Shown piece after piece: positions 10,889 through 22,159 of a stretch of DNA of 46,544 bases. The stretch comes from an uncultured Pelagibacteraceae bacterium (GTDB taxonomy: Bacteria > Pseudomonadota > Alphaproteobacteria > Pelagibacterales > Pelagibacteraceae). A program made the translations under genes and the position numbers. Within the stretch, counting starts at the first letter, position 1. The number at the start of each line of letters is the position of its first letter. The notes under the pieces are model-generated. The model saw nothing but the letters and a program-made list of their open reading frames with translations. It was not told the origin of the DNA and made no database searches. The stretch covers positions 1 to 46,544 of the forward strand of contig CACKFS010000001.1 of the NCBI GenBank assembly GCA_902599575.1, given 5' to 3'.

Positions 10889-11419
10889 TTATACCTCAAT
10901 CATCTTTGATTTAATTTGTTTAAGTTTATTTTTCATAGAATTATCAATCATAATACTTCCAACTTGAATTATTAATCCTGAAATAAGATCTTTGTCTACT
11001 TTGTAATCTAAATTAATTTTTGATCCAAACTTAGCGAACAGATCTTTTTTGATTTTTTCTACCTCATCATCTTTAAGTTCTTTGGCAGATATTAATTTTG
11101 CATCCACTTCACCTCGTTTAAATGAACAATATGAAACAAAATCCTTTAAAATTTTATCTAAATAAAAGAGTCTGCGCTTGCTCACCAAAAAATTTAAGAA
11201 TTTATTTAATATTGGGTTAAAGTTAAATTTCTTTGAAAGATCATTTAGCATTTCAACATGATCATTTTGTTTAAAAAGAGGGTTTTTGATAAAAGCATTA
11301 AATTCTTTTATTGTTTCCAAAGCTTTTAAAATTGATTTTGATTGGTGTTCGATTTCATCCGTTACATTAGACTCAATGGATAATTCATACAAAGCTTTTG
11401 AGTAACTGTTAAAGGACAT
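10889..11419 (-). CDS. atpH: ATP synthase F1 subunit delta
   Basis: The delta subunit (OSCP) connects F1 to the peripheral stalk of Fo. The N-terminal domain begins with the family pattern SYSKALYELSIESN, and the C-terminal domain has the diagnostic DKDLISGLIIQVGSIMIDNSMKNKL read in two parts around residues 142-166. The 176-residue length is typical. It is first in the F1 operon, as in other alphaproteobacteria, where the Fo genes form a separate locus. The 115-bp gap upstream contains its likely promoter. Confidence 0.95.
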   Translation of the reverse strand: MSFNSYSKALYELSIESNVTDEIEHQSKSILKALETIKEFNAFIKNPLFKQNDHVEMLNDLSKKFNFNPILNKFLNFLVSKRRLFYLDKILKDFVSYCSFKRGEVDAKLISAKELKDDEVEKIKKDLFAKFGSKINLDYKVDKDLISGLIIQVGSIMIDNSMKNKLKQIKSKMIEV

Positions 11420-11534
11420 TTTAAGTGAGTTTTTTCAAGTTAATATAATTAGATCGTTAAATTTTTGAACTAATTAGCATATAGCCTAGATACGATCAAG
11501 CTAGAGGTTAAAAAAAATACATTTTTTTTCTATG
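11420..11534 (-). promoter_or_regulatory. atpHAGDC upstream region with candidate promoter
   Basis: This 115-bp gap between priA and atpH is one of only two gaps above 100 bp inside or bordering the minus-strand run. Read on the minus strand it offers a -10 like TATATT (11447-11442) and a weak -35 TTCAAA (11469-11464) with a 16-bp spacer, about 22 bp before the atpH ATG. A 6-bp inverted pair GATCGT (11452-11457) and ACGATC (11492-11497) is also present. Just past the priA stop, ACAT and ATGT flank A-rich DNA followed by eight T's (minus strand), at best a feeble terminator. These are matches by eye only. Confidence 0.35.
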
Positions 11535-13493
11535 TTAATTGAAGTTTATTGGATCAACATCAACTGAAAGTTTTATTTGAGGCGGTAGTTTAAAATTTTT
11601 AATAGTATTCAGTATCTGTCTTTGAATATTTATATTTTTACTCGATCTAATAAGTATTCTGTTTCTATATTTGCCTCTAATTTTATAAATTGGTGCATTT
11701 ACAGGACCTAATATATTCCCATCTGTTTTTTTTTTAAGTGATATAACAAGTTCATATGCAATCTTTTCTGACATAGAGGCATCTTTACAACTTATTATAA
11801 TTGAAACAAATCTCTCAAAAGGTGGTAATTTAAATTTTTTCCTCAACTCAAGTTCATTTTCTAAAAATATATATGGGTCTGGATTAATAATTTGAGATAT
11901 CACATTATTTTTTTTATTAATTGTTTGAAAATATACTTTTGATGGCTTGCCTTCTCTCCCGGCACGCCCTGACAATTGATGATATAGTTGTACAGTTTTT
12001 TCCACACTTCTTATGTCGAAACCTCGTGAGGCTAAATCTAAATCAAGTATTACTATGCAATTTAAATTTGGAAAATGAAATCCTTTTGATATTAATTGGG
12101 TTCCTATTAAAATTTTAGTTTCATTATCAATAATTCTTTGTATTTCAATTTGTGAATTTTTTTTATTAATTGTATCACTTGAAAAAATTACAGCTTTTTT
12201 TCCAGGAAAATTTTTTTTTACTTCCTCTAATATTTTTTCAACACCCAAACCACTATAAATAAATTCACATTTTTCATTATCAAGTTTACAAATTGTTTCT
12301 AAGTTTTTTTTATACCCACAATAGTGACATAAAATCTTATTTATTTTTTTATGATAAACGAGATTAATAGAACACTTTGGACAAGTGAAATTTTTTAAAC
12401 ATTTTTTACAAATAACAAAAGGAGAGTATCCTCTTCGATTAACAAAGAATAATACTTGGTCATTTTGTTTTAAATGATTTTTAACTTTGCCAATAATTTT
12501 TTCAGAAAATAAACTATTTTTAATTCTTTTTTCTTTTGTTAAATCAATTAACTCATATTCAGGTAGCCTTGCATTTTTATATCTTTTTAGAATTCGATGA
12601 GAGAAATACTTTCCTTTTGTTATGTTGTTGTATGTTTCAACTGAAGGAACGGCAGAAATTAAATTTACTGGAATGTTTTCATAGGAGGCTCTTGATATAG
12701 CCATGTCTCTTGCATTATAAGCCACTCCCTCATCTTGTTTAAAAGATTGGTCGTGTTCCTCATCAACAATAACTATCCCTAAATTTTTGAAAGGCAAAAA
12801 AAGGGATGATCTTGCACCAATTATAGCTTTAATATTTCCATTGCTTAAACCATTCCATATGATTTTTTTATTTTTTGGTGTCACACTAGAGTGCCATATA
12901 GCTGGTTTAAAACCAAAAAAATCTAAAAATTTTTTTTTGAATTCTCCTGTTAAACCTATTTCAGGTAGTAGTATAAGTGCTTGTTTATTTTGTTTAATCT
13001 TATTTTTAATAAGATTGAAATAAACTAATGTTTTTCCTGAACCTGTTGTGCCTTGAAGCACATTAACACAGAATTTATTATTTTTTTTAGATAGATTTGT
13101 AAAACACTTGCGTTGTTCGTCATTTAATTTATAAATAGATTTTTCGATTATTGAGTTGTACTCAGTGAAATTATCACTTGTTTTATTTTCAATAGCTTGA
13201 TTGCTTAGTAAATGAAGTTTCAAAGCCATTCCTTTTGGAACAATGTTATATTTTGAAAACCAATTTAAGAAGTCTATTGTTGTTTTTTTTAATGGGTTAA
13301 CATCTAATTTCCTCAATATTTTTTTTAATTTAAATCTTTTTGATTGATCTTGTTCAAACTCGTTCCAGACAATGCCATTAACTTTTTTTTTACCAAAAGG
13401 GACTTCAACATAGTCACCTACCTTCAGATTTATGTCAGAAGTGTATGTAAATGGATGATCAAATATATTTGGGATAAGAACTGGAAACTTCAT
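11535..13493 (-). CDS. priA: primosomal replication helicase PriA
   Basis: PriA recognises stalled forks and reloads the replisome. The 652-residue protein has an N-terminal 3'-DNA-binding region (residues 1-100; VGDYVEVPFGKKKVNGIVW), Walker A QGTTGSGKT (147-155), DEEH box (244-247), a cysteine-rich zinc insert (CKKC, CPKC, CHYC, about 360-400) and a helicase C-domain with QLISKGFHFPN and HQLSGRAGREG. It is about 80 residues shorter than E. coli PriA. The expected fourth CxxC of the zinc insert is replaced by a widely spaced C-x6-C. It sits between lpd and the atp operon with no functional link. Confidence 0.95.
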   Translation of the reverse strand: MKFPVLIPNIFDHPFTYTSDINLKVGDYVEVPFGKKKVNGIVWNEFEQDQSKRFKLKKILRKLDVNPLKKTTIDFLNWFSKYNIVPKGMALKLHLLSNQAIENKTSDNFTEYNSIIEKSIYKLNDEQRKCFTNLSKKNNKFCVNVLQGTTGSGKTLVYFNLIKNKIKQNKQALILLPEIGLTGEFKKKFLDFFGFKPAIWHSSVTPKNKKIIWNGLSNGNIKAIIGARSSLFLPFKNLGIVIVDEEHDQSFKQDEGVAYNARDMAISRASYENIPVNLISAVPSVETYNNITKGKYFSHRILKRYKNARLPEYELIDLTKEKRIKNSLFSEKIIGKVKNHLKQNDQVLFFVNRRGYSPFVICKKCLKNFTCPKCSINLVYHKKINKILCHYCGYKKNLETICKLDNEKCEFIYSGLGVEKILEEVKKNFPGKKAVIFSSDTINKKNSQIEIQRIIDNETKILIGTQLISKGFHFPNLNCIVILDLDLASRGFDIRSVEKTVQLYHQLSGRAGREGKPSKVYFQTINKKNNVISQIINPDPYIFLENELELRKKFKLPPFERFVSIIISCKDASMSEKIAYELVISLKKKTDGNILGPVNAPIYKIRGKYRNRILIRSSKNINIQRQILNTIKNFKLPPQIKLSVDVDPINFN

Positions 13494-13512
13494 TTATAAT
13501 ATAAGATATATA

Positions 13513-14913
13513 TTACGAATGAATCTGTCTTTTATCTACTGATAATGCAGCTTCTTTAATTGCCTCAGAAAATGTAGGATGCGCATGACAAGTCCTTGCA
13601 ATGTCCTCAGAACTTGCACCAAATTCCATCGCAACTGCCATTTCTGCAATCATTTCACCAGCATGAGGACCTATAATATGTACCCCTAACACTTTGTCAG
13701 TTGAGTTATCAGCTAAAATTTTTACAAAACCTTCGGGCTCATCAATTGCCTTGGCTCTAGAGTTTGCCATGAATGGAAACTTTCCTATTTTATAACTTAT
13801 GTTTTGTTTTTTTAATTGTTCCTCTGTTTTTCCGATAGTTGCTACTTCTGGAGAAGTATAAATAACTCCAGGAATTAAATCATAATTTACATGTCCAGAT
13901 TGGCCTGCAATAATTTCTGCCACTGCAATACCTTCTTCTTCAGCCTTATGCGCTAACATCGGTCCTTGAATTACATCGCCTATAGCAAAAATATTTTTTT
14001 TGTCTGTCTTAAAATTTTTATCTACTTTAACTCTACCTTTTTCGTCAGTTTTTAATTTTATTTTCTCTAAATTTAGGTTGTTTGTGAATGCCTTTCTACC
14101 TATTGAAATTAAAGCAACATCACAATCATGAGAGCTTTTTTCTCCCTTACTATTTGAAGTCTCTATCTCTACATTTTCTCCTTTTTTTGTAATTTTCTCT
14201 ACCTTCGTACTCATATGAAATTTTATGTTTTGTTTTTTTAAAATTTTCATAAATTCATTTGAAATTTCTCTATCCATTCCAGGTGTAATGTGATCTAAAA
14301 ATTCAATTACATGAACATCAGAACCTAATCTTGACCAAACAGAACCCATTTCTAGTCCAATGTATCCACCACCGATTACAATCATTTTTTTAGGAACTTT
14401 TTTTAAAGAAAGAGCGCCTGTTGAAGATACAATTCTTTCCTCATCAAAGTTAATATTTGGCATTTTAGAGGGCTCTGAGCCTGTAGCTATAATTATATTT
14501 TCCCCTTCAATTTCTGACTCTTTGCTGTCAGAACCTTTGATTTTTATTTTTTTATCCGAAACAAAGCTTCCAAAACCTTTGAAATAAGAAACCTTATTTT
14601 TTTTAAATAAAAACTCTACTCCTTTAGTTAATACAGTTACCGCTTTATCTTTATTTTTCATCATTTTATCAAGATTTAATTTAATATCACTTATCTCGAT
14701 TCCTACTTTTGAAAAATTTTTTGCTTTTTGAAAATTTTCAGAAAGGTTCAATAAATTTTTTGAGGGGATACATCCAATATTTAAACACGTTCCGCCTAGA
14801 GTGCCCCTATATTCTACACATGCAGTTTTTTTTCCTAATTGAGCAAGCCTTATTGCGCAAACATATCCACCTGGGCCACCACCTATAACAATTGCATCAA
14901 ATTTTTCAGACAT
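13513..14913 (-). CDS. lpdA: dihydrolipoamide dehydrogenase (E3)
   Basis: E3 reoxidises the dihydrolipoyl group of 2-oxoacid dehydrogenase complexes and makes NADH. The FAD-binding GGGPGGYVCAIR is at residues 11-22, the redox-active pair C43/C48 in GGTCLNIGCIPSK, the NAD-binding GGGYIGLEMGSVW near 185-197, and the C-terminal HAHPTFSEA motif supplies the catalytic His/Glu. The 466-residue length is normal. It follows sucB by 4 bp, so it most likely serves the 2-oxoglutarate complex; other lpd genes may exist outside the window. Confidence 0.97.
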   Translation of the reverse strand: MSEKFDAIVIGGGPGGYVCAIRLAQLGKKTACVEYRGTLGGTCLNIGCIPSKNLLNLSENFQKAKNFSKVGIEISDIKLNLDKMMKNKDKAVTVLTKGVEFLFKKNKVSYFKGFGSFVSDKKIKIKGSDSKESEIEGENIIIATGSEPSKMPNINFDEERIVSSTGALSLKKVPKKMIVIGGGYIGLEMGSVWSRLGSDVHVIEFLDHITPGMDREISNEFMKILKKQNIKFHMSTKVEKITKKGENVEIETSNSKGEKSSHDCDVALISIGRKAFTNNLNLEKIKLKTDEKGRVKVDKNFKTDKKNIFAIGDVIQGPMLAHKAEEEGIAVAEIIAGQSGHVNYDLIPGVIYTSPEVATIGKTEEQLKKQNISYKIGKFPFMANSRAKAIDEPEGFVKILADNSTDKVLGVHIIGPHAGEMIAEMAVAMEFGASSEDIARTCHAHPTFSEAIKEAALSVDKRQIHS

Positions 14914-14917
14914 AGCT

Positions 14918-16252
14918 TTATAAATTTAAAAATAATCTTCTTGGTTCCTCCAAATTTTCTTTAACAGTTTTTAAAAATGAAACTGCCTCTTTTCCGTCAA
15001 TTATACGATGATCATAAGATAATGCTAAATACATAATTGGTCTAATTTTAATTTCATTATTAATTACATATGGTCTACTAACAATATTATGCATGCCCAA
15101 AACACCTGATTGTGGTAAATTTAAAATTGGAGTAGATAACATAGAACCATATACGCCCCCGTTACTAATTGTGAATGTTCCACCTTGTAGGTCTTCAATT
15201 GTAATTTTTCCATCTTTAGCCTTATCAGATAGAGTTTTTATATTCATCTCTATGTCTGCAAATGACATTTCATCTGCATTCTTTAAAACTGGCACCACCA
15301 ATCCTTTATCTGTTCCAACCGCAAAGCTGATATTGTAATAATTTTTGTATATTATGTTCTCGCTTTCTACTTCTGCATTGATTGCTGGATATAACTTAAG
15401 CCCAACTACGCAAGCTTTAACAAAAAACGACATGATCCCCAGTTTAATTTTGAATTTTTGCTGAAAATCCACCTGATTTTCTTTTCGCATGTTCATGATA
15501 TTTGTCATATCTACTTCGTTAAAAGTAGTAAGCATCGCTGCATTTTCTTGAGATTGTTTTAATCTTTTTGCAATTGTCATTCTTAGCCTAGACATTTTAA
15601 TTTTTTCTTCCTCTCCAAATTTTAATTTTCTTTCTGATGGAGCAGGTTTAACACCCATTAAACTTAGTAAGTCTCCTTTAAGAATCATCCCGTCTTTACC
15701 TGATCCCTTAATTTCTTCTATATTTATGTTATTCTCATTTACTATTTTTCTAACTGCAGGTGACATAACTTTTTCTTTCCCTGATTTAACTTTTTCATCA
15801 CTTTTTACTTCTTCAGTTAAAACAAGTGCCTCTTCTTCAGATTCTTGATTTGTCCCTTGTTTAGGTTGAATTTTTAAATTTTCTTCTTCGTTATTATTGT
15901 CAAAGAGTTTGGTGTCTCTTTCTTCATCCAATTTAATTATGTTGTCATTAATATTTTCTGGTGGTTTGGTCGTAGCTTTTATTTTTTCAATTTTATCGTT
16001 TTTAGACGCTGATTGACCTCCCATGATAGACCCTAACGTTGCTCCAACTTCAACTGTAGATCCTGCCTCAAAATTTATTTCTCCTAAGATCCCTCCAGAT
16101 GGTGAGGGTACTTCTAAATTTACTTTGTCAGTTTCTAGCTCAACAATGGGTTCATCTACTTCAACGTTATCGCCTTTGCTTTTAAGCCATTTTGCAACTG
16201 TAGCTTCGGTTATGCTCTCTCCAAGGACAGGAACAACTATTTTTTCTGACAT
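14918..16252 (-). CDS. sucB: 2-oxoglutarate dehydrogenase E2, dihydrolipoamide succinyltransferase
   Basis: E2 forms the core of the 2-oxoglutarate dehydrogenase complex and transfers succinyl to CoA. A single lipoyl domain (residues 1-78) carries the lipoylated lysine K43 in [15 protein letters not shown] long acidic/lysine linker follows (~80-165), then the E1/E3-binding domain ([20 protein letters not shown]) and the catalytic domain ending with the active-site [14 protein letters not shown]. The 444-residue length is normal. It abuts sucA directly and precedes lpd by 4 bp. Confidence 0.97.
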   Translation of the reverse strand: MSEKIVVPVLGESITEATVAKWLKSKGDNVEVDEPIVELETDKVNLEVPSPSGGILGEINFEAGSTVEVGATLGSIMGGQSASKNDKIEKIKATTKPPENINDNIIKLDEERDTKLFDNNNEEENLKIQPKQGTNQESEEEALVLTEEVKSDEKVKSGKEKVMSPAVRKIVNENNINIEEIKGSGKDGMILKGDLLSLMGVKPAPSERKLKFGEEEKIKMSRLRMTIAKRLKQSQENAAMLTTFNEVDMTNIMNMRKENQVDFQQKFKIKLGIMSFFVKACVVGLKLYPAINAEVESENIIYKNYYNISFAVGTDKGLVVPVLKNADEMSFADIEMNIKTLSDKAKDGKITIEDLQGGTFTISNGGVYGSMLSTPILNLPQSGVLGMHNIVSRPYVINNEIKIRPIMYLALSYDHRIIDGKEAVSFLKTVKENLEEPRRLFLNL

Positions 16253-19120
16253 CTATTTAAATACTTTATCTAAAATTTCTTTTTGTTGTTTAGCATGTCT
16301 ATTAGCATATCCAGTAGCAGGCGATGCCGCAGCTTTTCTGCCAATATAATCTAATTTCTTTTTAACTCCTAAATTATCCAAAGTCCATTGAATATAATCT
16401 CTTACAGATGACCATGCGCCCATATTTTTAGGCTCCTCCTGGCACCAAAAAAACTGAGAATTTGAGACATATGGTTTAATGGCTTTAGTTAAAGATTTTA
16501 CTGGGAATGGATATAATTCTTCAATTCTAACAAAAATTACATCGTCAACCTTATTTTTTTCTCTTGCTTCGAGTAGATCAAAATAAATTTTACCTGAGCA
16601 AATTATAACTTTTCTGACTTTTTTGGCTTTTTTAATTTTTACAAATTTAGAATTTTTGATTAAAGCATGGTCTTCTAATACCCTATGAAAAGAATTAGAT
16701 TTATTAAAATCATCTAAATTTGACAAACAATATTTATGTCTCAGCAAAGACTTAGGTGTCATAATAACTAATGGTTTTCTAAATTCCCTGTGAATTTGTC
16801 TTCTTAAAGCATGAAAATAGTTAGCGGGTGTTGTGCAATTCATAACCTGAATATTTTCTTGGGCACATAATTGTAAAAAACGCTCCAATCTTGCAGATGA
16901 ATGTTCTGGTCCTTGTCCTTCATATCCATGGGGCAAAAGCATTACGAGTCCTGAGGCCCTTGACCACTTTCTCTCTCCTGAGGCTATAAATTGATCTATA
17001 ACTACTTGTGCTCCATTTGCAAAATCTCCAAATTGTGCTTCCCATATAGTTAGTGTTTCTGGTTCAACCAAACTATAACCATATTCAAAACCTAGAACTG
17101 CCAATTCGGACAACAGACTGTCAACTATTTCATATTTTTTTTGATTATTTGAAATGTTATTTAATGGGATATATCTTGAATTATCATTTTGGTTCCTAAT
17201 CACTGAATGTCTTTGACTAAATGTACCTCTGCCTGAGTCCTGTCCGACTAACCTTACTGGAAAACCTTCTTCTAACAAAGTACCAAAAGCCAGGCTTTCT
17301 GCTGTAGACCAATCAATATTTTTTCCTTCAGCTACTGTTTTTGCTCTTTGAGAAAAAACTCTTTCGATTGTTTTATGAGCAAATATTTTTGAAGGTATTG
17401 AGTTTATTTTTTCAGATATTTTCTTAATTTTGTCATTGTTTACTCCCGTCACTCCTTTTTTATCTTTACCTTTAGTTGGTTGATATCTTGACCATGTTCC
17501 TTCAAACCAATTTAATTTTGGTTTATAATCTTTTGCAGTTTTAAACTGATTTTCTAAAAGTTGTTTAAAATCTGTATTCATTTTATTAAACTCACTTTCA
17601 GATAAAGTTCCCTCCTGAACCAGTTTTTTACCATAAATATTTAGTGTAGTTGGGTGAGCCCTAATTTTTTTATACATTAATGGCTGAGTGAATGAAGGTT
17701 CGTCCCCTTCATTATGGCCAAACCGTCTATAACAAATCATATCTATAACAACATCTTTATTAAATTTTTGCCTAAATTCTATTGCGATTTTTGCACAATG
17801 AACAACAGACTCTGGATCGTCTCCATTGCAGTGTAAAATCGGTGACTCCACAACTTTTCCTAAATCAGAAGGATATGGACTTGATCTTGCAAACCTTGGG
17901 CTGGTTGTAAATCCAATTTGGTTGTTTACGATTATGTGAATGGTTCCTCCGGTATTATGTCCTTTAAGACCTGACATAGCAAAACATTCTGCTACTACAC
18001 CTTGTCCAGCAAACGCAGCATCTCCATGAATTAGAACTGGTATTACCTTTTTTCTTTCTTCGTCCTTATGAAAAAATTGTTTTGCTCTAGTTTGACCGAG
18101 GACTATGGGATTGACTGCCTCTAAATGTGATGGGTTATCAGTCAAACTCACGTGAACAGAATTTCCATCAAATTCTCTATCTGAAGATGCTCCCAAATGA
18201 TATTTTACATCACCTGTAGAGTCATCATATGTAGCTGAAAATTCACCTGCAAATTCATTAAAAATTCTTTTATAAGACTTTTGTAAAACATTTGCTAAAA
18301 CATTTAATCTTCCTCTATGAGGCATTCCAATTTTAATTTCTTTTGCACCTAATTGACCTCCTCGTTTAATTATTTGTTCTAAAGATGGTATTAGGGACTC
18401 GCCACCATCTAGACCAAATCTTTTAGTTCCAACATATTTTTTTGCCAAAAATTTTTCAAATCCTTCTGCTTGGATTATTTTATTCATAATTGCTATTTTA
18501 CCATTTCTAGTAAAATTTAATTGATTTTCTTTTTTTTCCATCCTTTCTCTGAACCAGACTTTTTCAGCTGGATCTGTAATATGCATAAATTCTGCACCAA
18601 TTGTTGAGCAATAGATTTTTTTTAAATTACTTGTTATTTCTTTAATTGTTGCATGTCCTATATCCATATAGTTATCTAAGAAAATTTTCCTATTAAGATC
18701 ATCTGCAGTAAAACCATGATCTTTTGGATGTAAATCATGTAAGTACTCTCTTTTCATTAAACCCAAAGGATCTAAATTTGCAATCAAATGACCTCTTGTT
18801 CTGTAAGCTCTTATTAGCGTTATAGCTCTTATAGAATCTGAAACTTTTCTGTCTGCATTAACATTTTCTGTAGGGACATTATTTTTATAGTTTAAATTAT
18901 TTCTATTAATTTTTATTTTTTTAGGACTCCAATTTGGTCCTTGAATTTCTTTGGAAATGACTTCTAGATCTTCATTAAGACTTTCAAAATAGCTCCTCCA
19001 ACTTTCAGGTAAATTTGGATCTCCCTCTATAAATTTTACATACATTTCCTCAATAAATCCGCTGTTGGATTTATTTAAAAAAGTTGCATTTTTATTTTCT
19101 AAGTTATTTGAGGAACTCAT
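16253..19120 (-). CDS. sucA: 2-oxoglutarate dehydrogenase E1
   Basis: The thiamine diphosphate-dependent E1 decarboxylates 2-oxoglutarate and transfers the succinyl group to E2. The 955-residue protein has the N-terminal E2-binding peptide (SGFIEEMYVKFIEGDPNLPE), the KRFGLDGGESLIP and GMPHRGRLNVLAN motifs, the ThDP/Mg site GDAAFAGQGVVAE, a YRRFGHNEGDEPSFTQP segment and the C-terminal QEEPKNMGAWSSVRDYI. All regions expected for a full enzyme are visible. It lies between sucD and sucB in the order sucC-sucD-sucA-sucB-lpd. Confidence 0.98.
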   Translation of the reverse strand: MSSSNNLENKNATFLNKSNSGFIEEMYVKFIEGDPNLPESWRSYFESLNEDLEVISKEIQGPNWSPKKIKINRNNLNYKNNVPTENVNADRKVSDSIRAITLIRAYRTRGHLIANLDPLGLMKREYLHDLHPKDHGFTADDLNRKIFLDNYMDIGHATIKEITSNLKKIYCSTIGAEFMHITDPAEKVWFRERMEKKENQLNFTRNGKIAIMNKIIQAEGFEKFLAKKYVGTKRFGLDGGESLIPSLEQIIKRGGQLGAKEIKIGMPHRGRLNVLANVLQKSYKRIFNEFAGEFSATYDDSTGDVKYHLGASSDREFDGNSVHVSLTDNPSHLEAVNPIVLGQTRAKQFFHKDEERKKVIPVLIHGDAAFAGQGVVAECFAMSGLKGHNTGGTIHIIVNNQIGFTTSPRFARSSPYPSDLGKVVESPILHCNGDDPESVVHCAKIAIEFRQKFNKDVVIDMICYRRFGHNEGDEPSFTQPLMYKKIRAHPTTLNIYGKKLVQEGTLSESEFNKMNTDFKQLLENQFKTAKDYKPKLNWFEGTWSRYQPTKGKDKKGVTGVNNDKIKKISEKINSIPSKIFAHKTIERVFSQRAKTVAEGKNIDWSTAESLAFGTLLEEGFPVRLVGQDSGRGTFSQRHSVIRNQNDNSRYIPLNNISNNQKKYEIVDSLLSELAVLGFEYGYSLVEPETLTIWEAQFGDFANGAQVVIDQFIASGERKWSRASGLVMLLPHGYEGQGPEHSSARLERFLQLCAQENIQVMNCTTPANYFHALRRQIHREFRKPLVIMTPKSLLRHKYCLSNLDDFNKSNSFHRVLEDHALIKNSKFVKIKKAKKVRKVIICSGKIYFDLLEAREKNKVDDVIFVRIEELYPFPVKSLTKAIKPYVSNSQFFWCQEEPKNMGAWSSVRDYIQWTLDNLGVKKKLDYIGRKAAASPATGYANRHAKQQKEILDKVFK

Positions 19121-19155
19121 TTATATTTACTATTTATAATACAAAGTTCCTTTAT

Positions 19156-20031
19156 TTAAAGAGACAATTTATCTACAAGTGTTTTGCCCAACTCGGCAGG
19201 AGAATTAGCTATAGTAATGCCTGCTTTTTCCATAGTTTCTATTTTGTCTTTTGCGCTACCTTTGCCTCCAGAAATTATTGCTCCAGCATGCCCCATTCTT
19301 CTACCGGGTGGTGCTGTAACTCCTGCAATAAATCCAACCATAGGCTTTTTAATAGAATGACTTTTTATAAAGTCTGCAGCTTCTTCCTCTGCAGAACCAC
19401 CGATTTCCCCAATCATTAGTATAGATTTTGTATCATCGTCTTTTAAAAAAAGATCAAGACAATCAATAAAATTTGTTCCATTAATTGGATCGCCTCCAAT
19501 ACCTATACAAGTCGATTGACCCAGTCCATTTTCAGTAGTTTGAGCAACTGCTTCGTAAGTTAATGTACCTGATCTTGAGACTATTCCAACTGTTCCTTTT
19601 TTATGAATATTTCCTGGCATTATTCCAATTTTACATTCATCAGGTGTAATAATACCTGGGCAGTTAGGTCCAATTAATCTTGATTTAGATTTTGATAATT
19701 TTTGTTTAACTTTTAACATGTCTAATATTGGTATCCCTTCAGTGATACAAACGATCAATTCTATAGATGCATCTAATGCTTCAATTATTGCAGCAGCAGC
19801 AAACTTTGCTGGGACATAAATCATTGAAGCATTCGCGCCAGTTTTATCTTTAGCTTCTTTAACAGTATTAAAGACTGGTCTACCCAAATGTTCTTGTCCT
19901 CCTTTTTTGGGAGTTACACCACCTACAAGGTTAGTTCCATACTTAATAGCTTGTTCAGAGTGAAATGTGCCGTGTGATCCTGTAAATCCTTGGCAAATTA
20001 CTTTAGTTTCTTTATTTACTAAAATAGACAT
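19156..20031 (-). CDS. sucD: succinyl-CoA synthetase subunit alpha
   Basis: SucD with SucC converts succinyl-CoA to succinate with NTP formation. The 291-residue protein has the CoA-binding Rossmann start ([18 protein letters not shown]), [10 protein letters not shown], and the phosphorylated histidine H248 in [13 protein letters not shown]. Length is typical. Its ATG overlaps the sucC stop by one base (TAATG), and 35 bp separate it from sucA. Confidence 0.98.
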   Translation of the reverse strand: MSILVNKETKVICQGFTGSHGTFHSEQAIKYGTNLVGGVTPKKGGQEHLGRPVFNTVKEAKDKTGANASMIYVPAKFAAAAIIEALDASIELIVCITEGIPILDMLKVKQKLSKSKSRLIGPNCPGIITPDECKIGIMPGNIHKKGTVGIVSRSGTLTYEAVAQTTENGLGQSTCIGIGGDPINGTNFIDCLDLFLKDDDTKSILMIGEIGGSAEEEAADFIKSHSIKKPMVGFIAGVTAPPGRRMGHAGAIISGGKGSAKDKIETMEKAGITIANSPAELGKTLVDKLSL

Positions 20032-21190
20032 TATTTTATTGCTTTTACAATTTTGCTAGCAGCATCTGACAAATCTGATGCAGAAATTATTTTTAACCCT
20101 GAGTTATCTAAAATTAGTTTACCTTCTTTATAGTTTGTTCCAGCTAATCTAACTACAAGTGGTACATTGATATTAATTTCTTTTGCTGCTTCAACAACTC
20201 CTTGAGCAAGAATATCGCATCTCATAATGCCTCCAAAAATATTTATTAATATTCCTTTAACATTTGGATCTGAAAGTATAATTTTAAAAGCTGCAGAAAC
20301 TTTTTCTTTTGAGGCTCCACCACCTACATCTAAAAAATTTGCTGGTTCTTGCCCAAACAATTTAATTATATCCATGGTTGCCATTGCTAATCCTGCTCCA
20401 TTTACCATACAGCCAATTGATCCATCTAGTTTTATATAGGCTAAATCATGATTGCTTGCTTCAATTTCTGATGGATCTTCCTCATTTAAATCCCTTAGGC
20501 TTTGAATCTCTGGTTGCCTAAAAATTGAATTATCATCAAAATTCATTTTGGCATCTAAACAGATTAGATTATCATCTTCAGTTAATATTAAAGGATTTAT
20601 TTCAACTAAGTTTGCATCAGTAGATATAAACATTTTATAAATTGATTTAATTAGATTTATTCCTTGTAACATTGTATTGTCTTTTAGATTAAAAATTTTG
20701 ATAATTTTTTTGCAACTTTCATCATCAATATCTCCAAGATAATCTACTTTGGTTGTAATTATTTTTTCAGGACTCTTTTTAGCTACTTCTTCAATGTCCA
20801 TTCCTCCTTGATCACTAGAAATAAATGCAATTTTTGAACTTGCTCTATCAATAAGACAAGACAAATAAAATTCTTTCTTAATTTTCGACGACTCTTCAAT
20901 ATAAAGTCTTTTTACTTCTTTGCCATTTGGACCAGTCTGGTGAGTAATAAGAGTTTTACCCAACATCTCTTTTGCAGCATCAGTTAATTCCTCAATATTA
21001 TTCAATATTTTGACTCCTCCAGCTTTACCTCTACCTCCAGCGTGTATCTGTGCTTTTAAAACATATTTTTCAGTCTTAATCTTTTTTGCTTTTTCAATTA
21101 ACTCGTTTACTGTGAAAGCAAATTCACCTTTTGGAACACTCGCACCATATTTTTTTAAGATTTGTTTTGCTTGATGTTCGTGAATATTCA

Positions 21191-21191
<1 letters not shown>
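20031..21191 (-). CDS. sucC: succinyl-CoA synthetase subunit beta
   Basis: The beta subunit contains the ATP-grasp nucleotide-binding and succinate-binding parts. Typical motifs are the start [33 protein letters not shown] (about residues 46-61), [10 protein letters not shown] (about 196-205) and [10 protein letters not shown] near 318-327. The 386-residue length is normal. Its start overlaps the mdh stop by one base, and its stop overlaps the sucD start. Confidence 0.98.
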
Positions 21192-22159
<968 letters not shown>

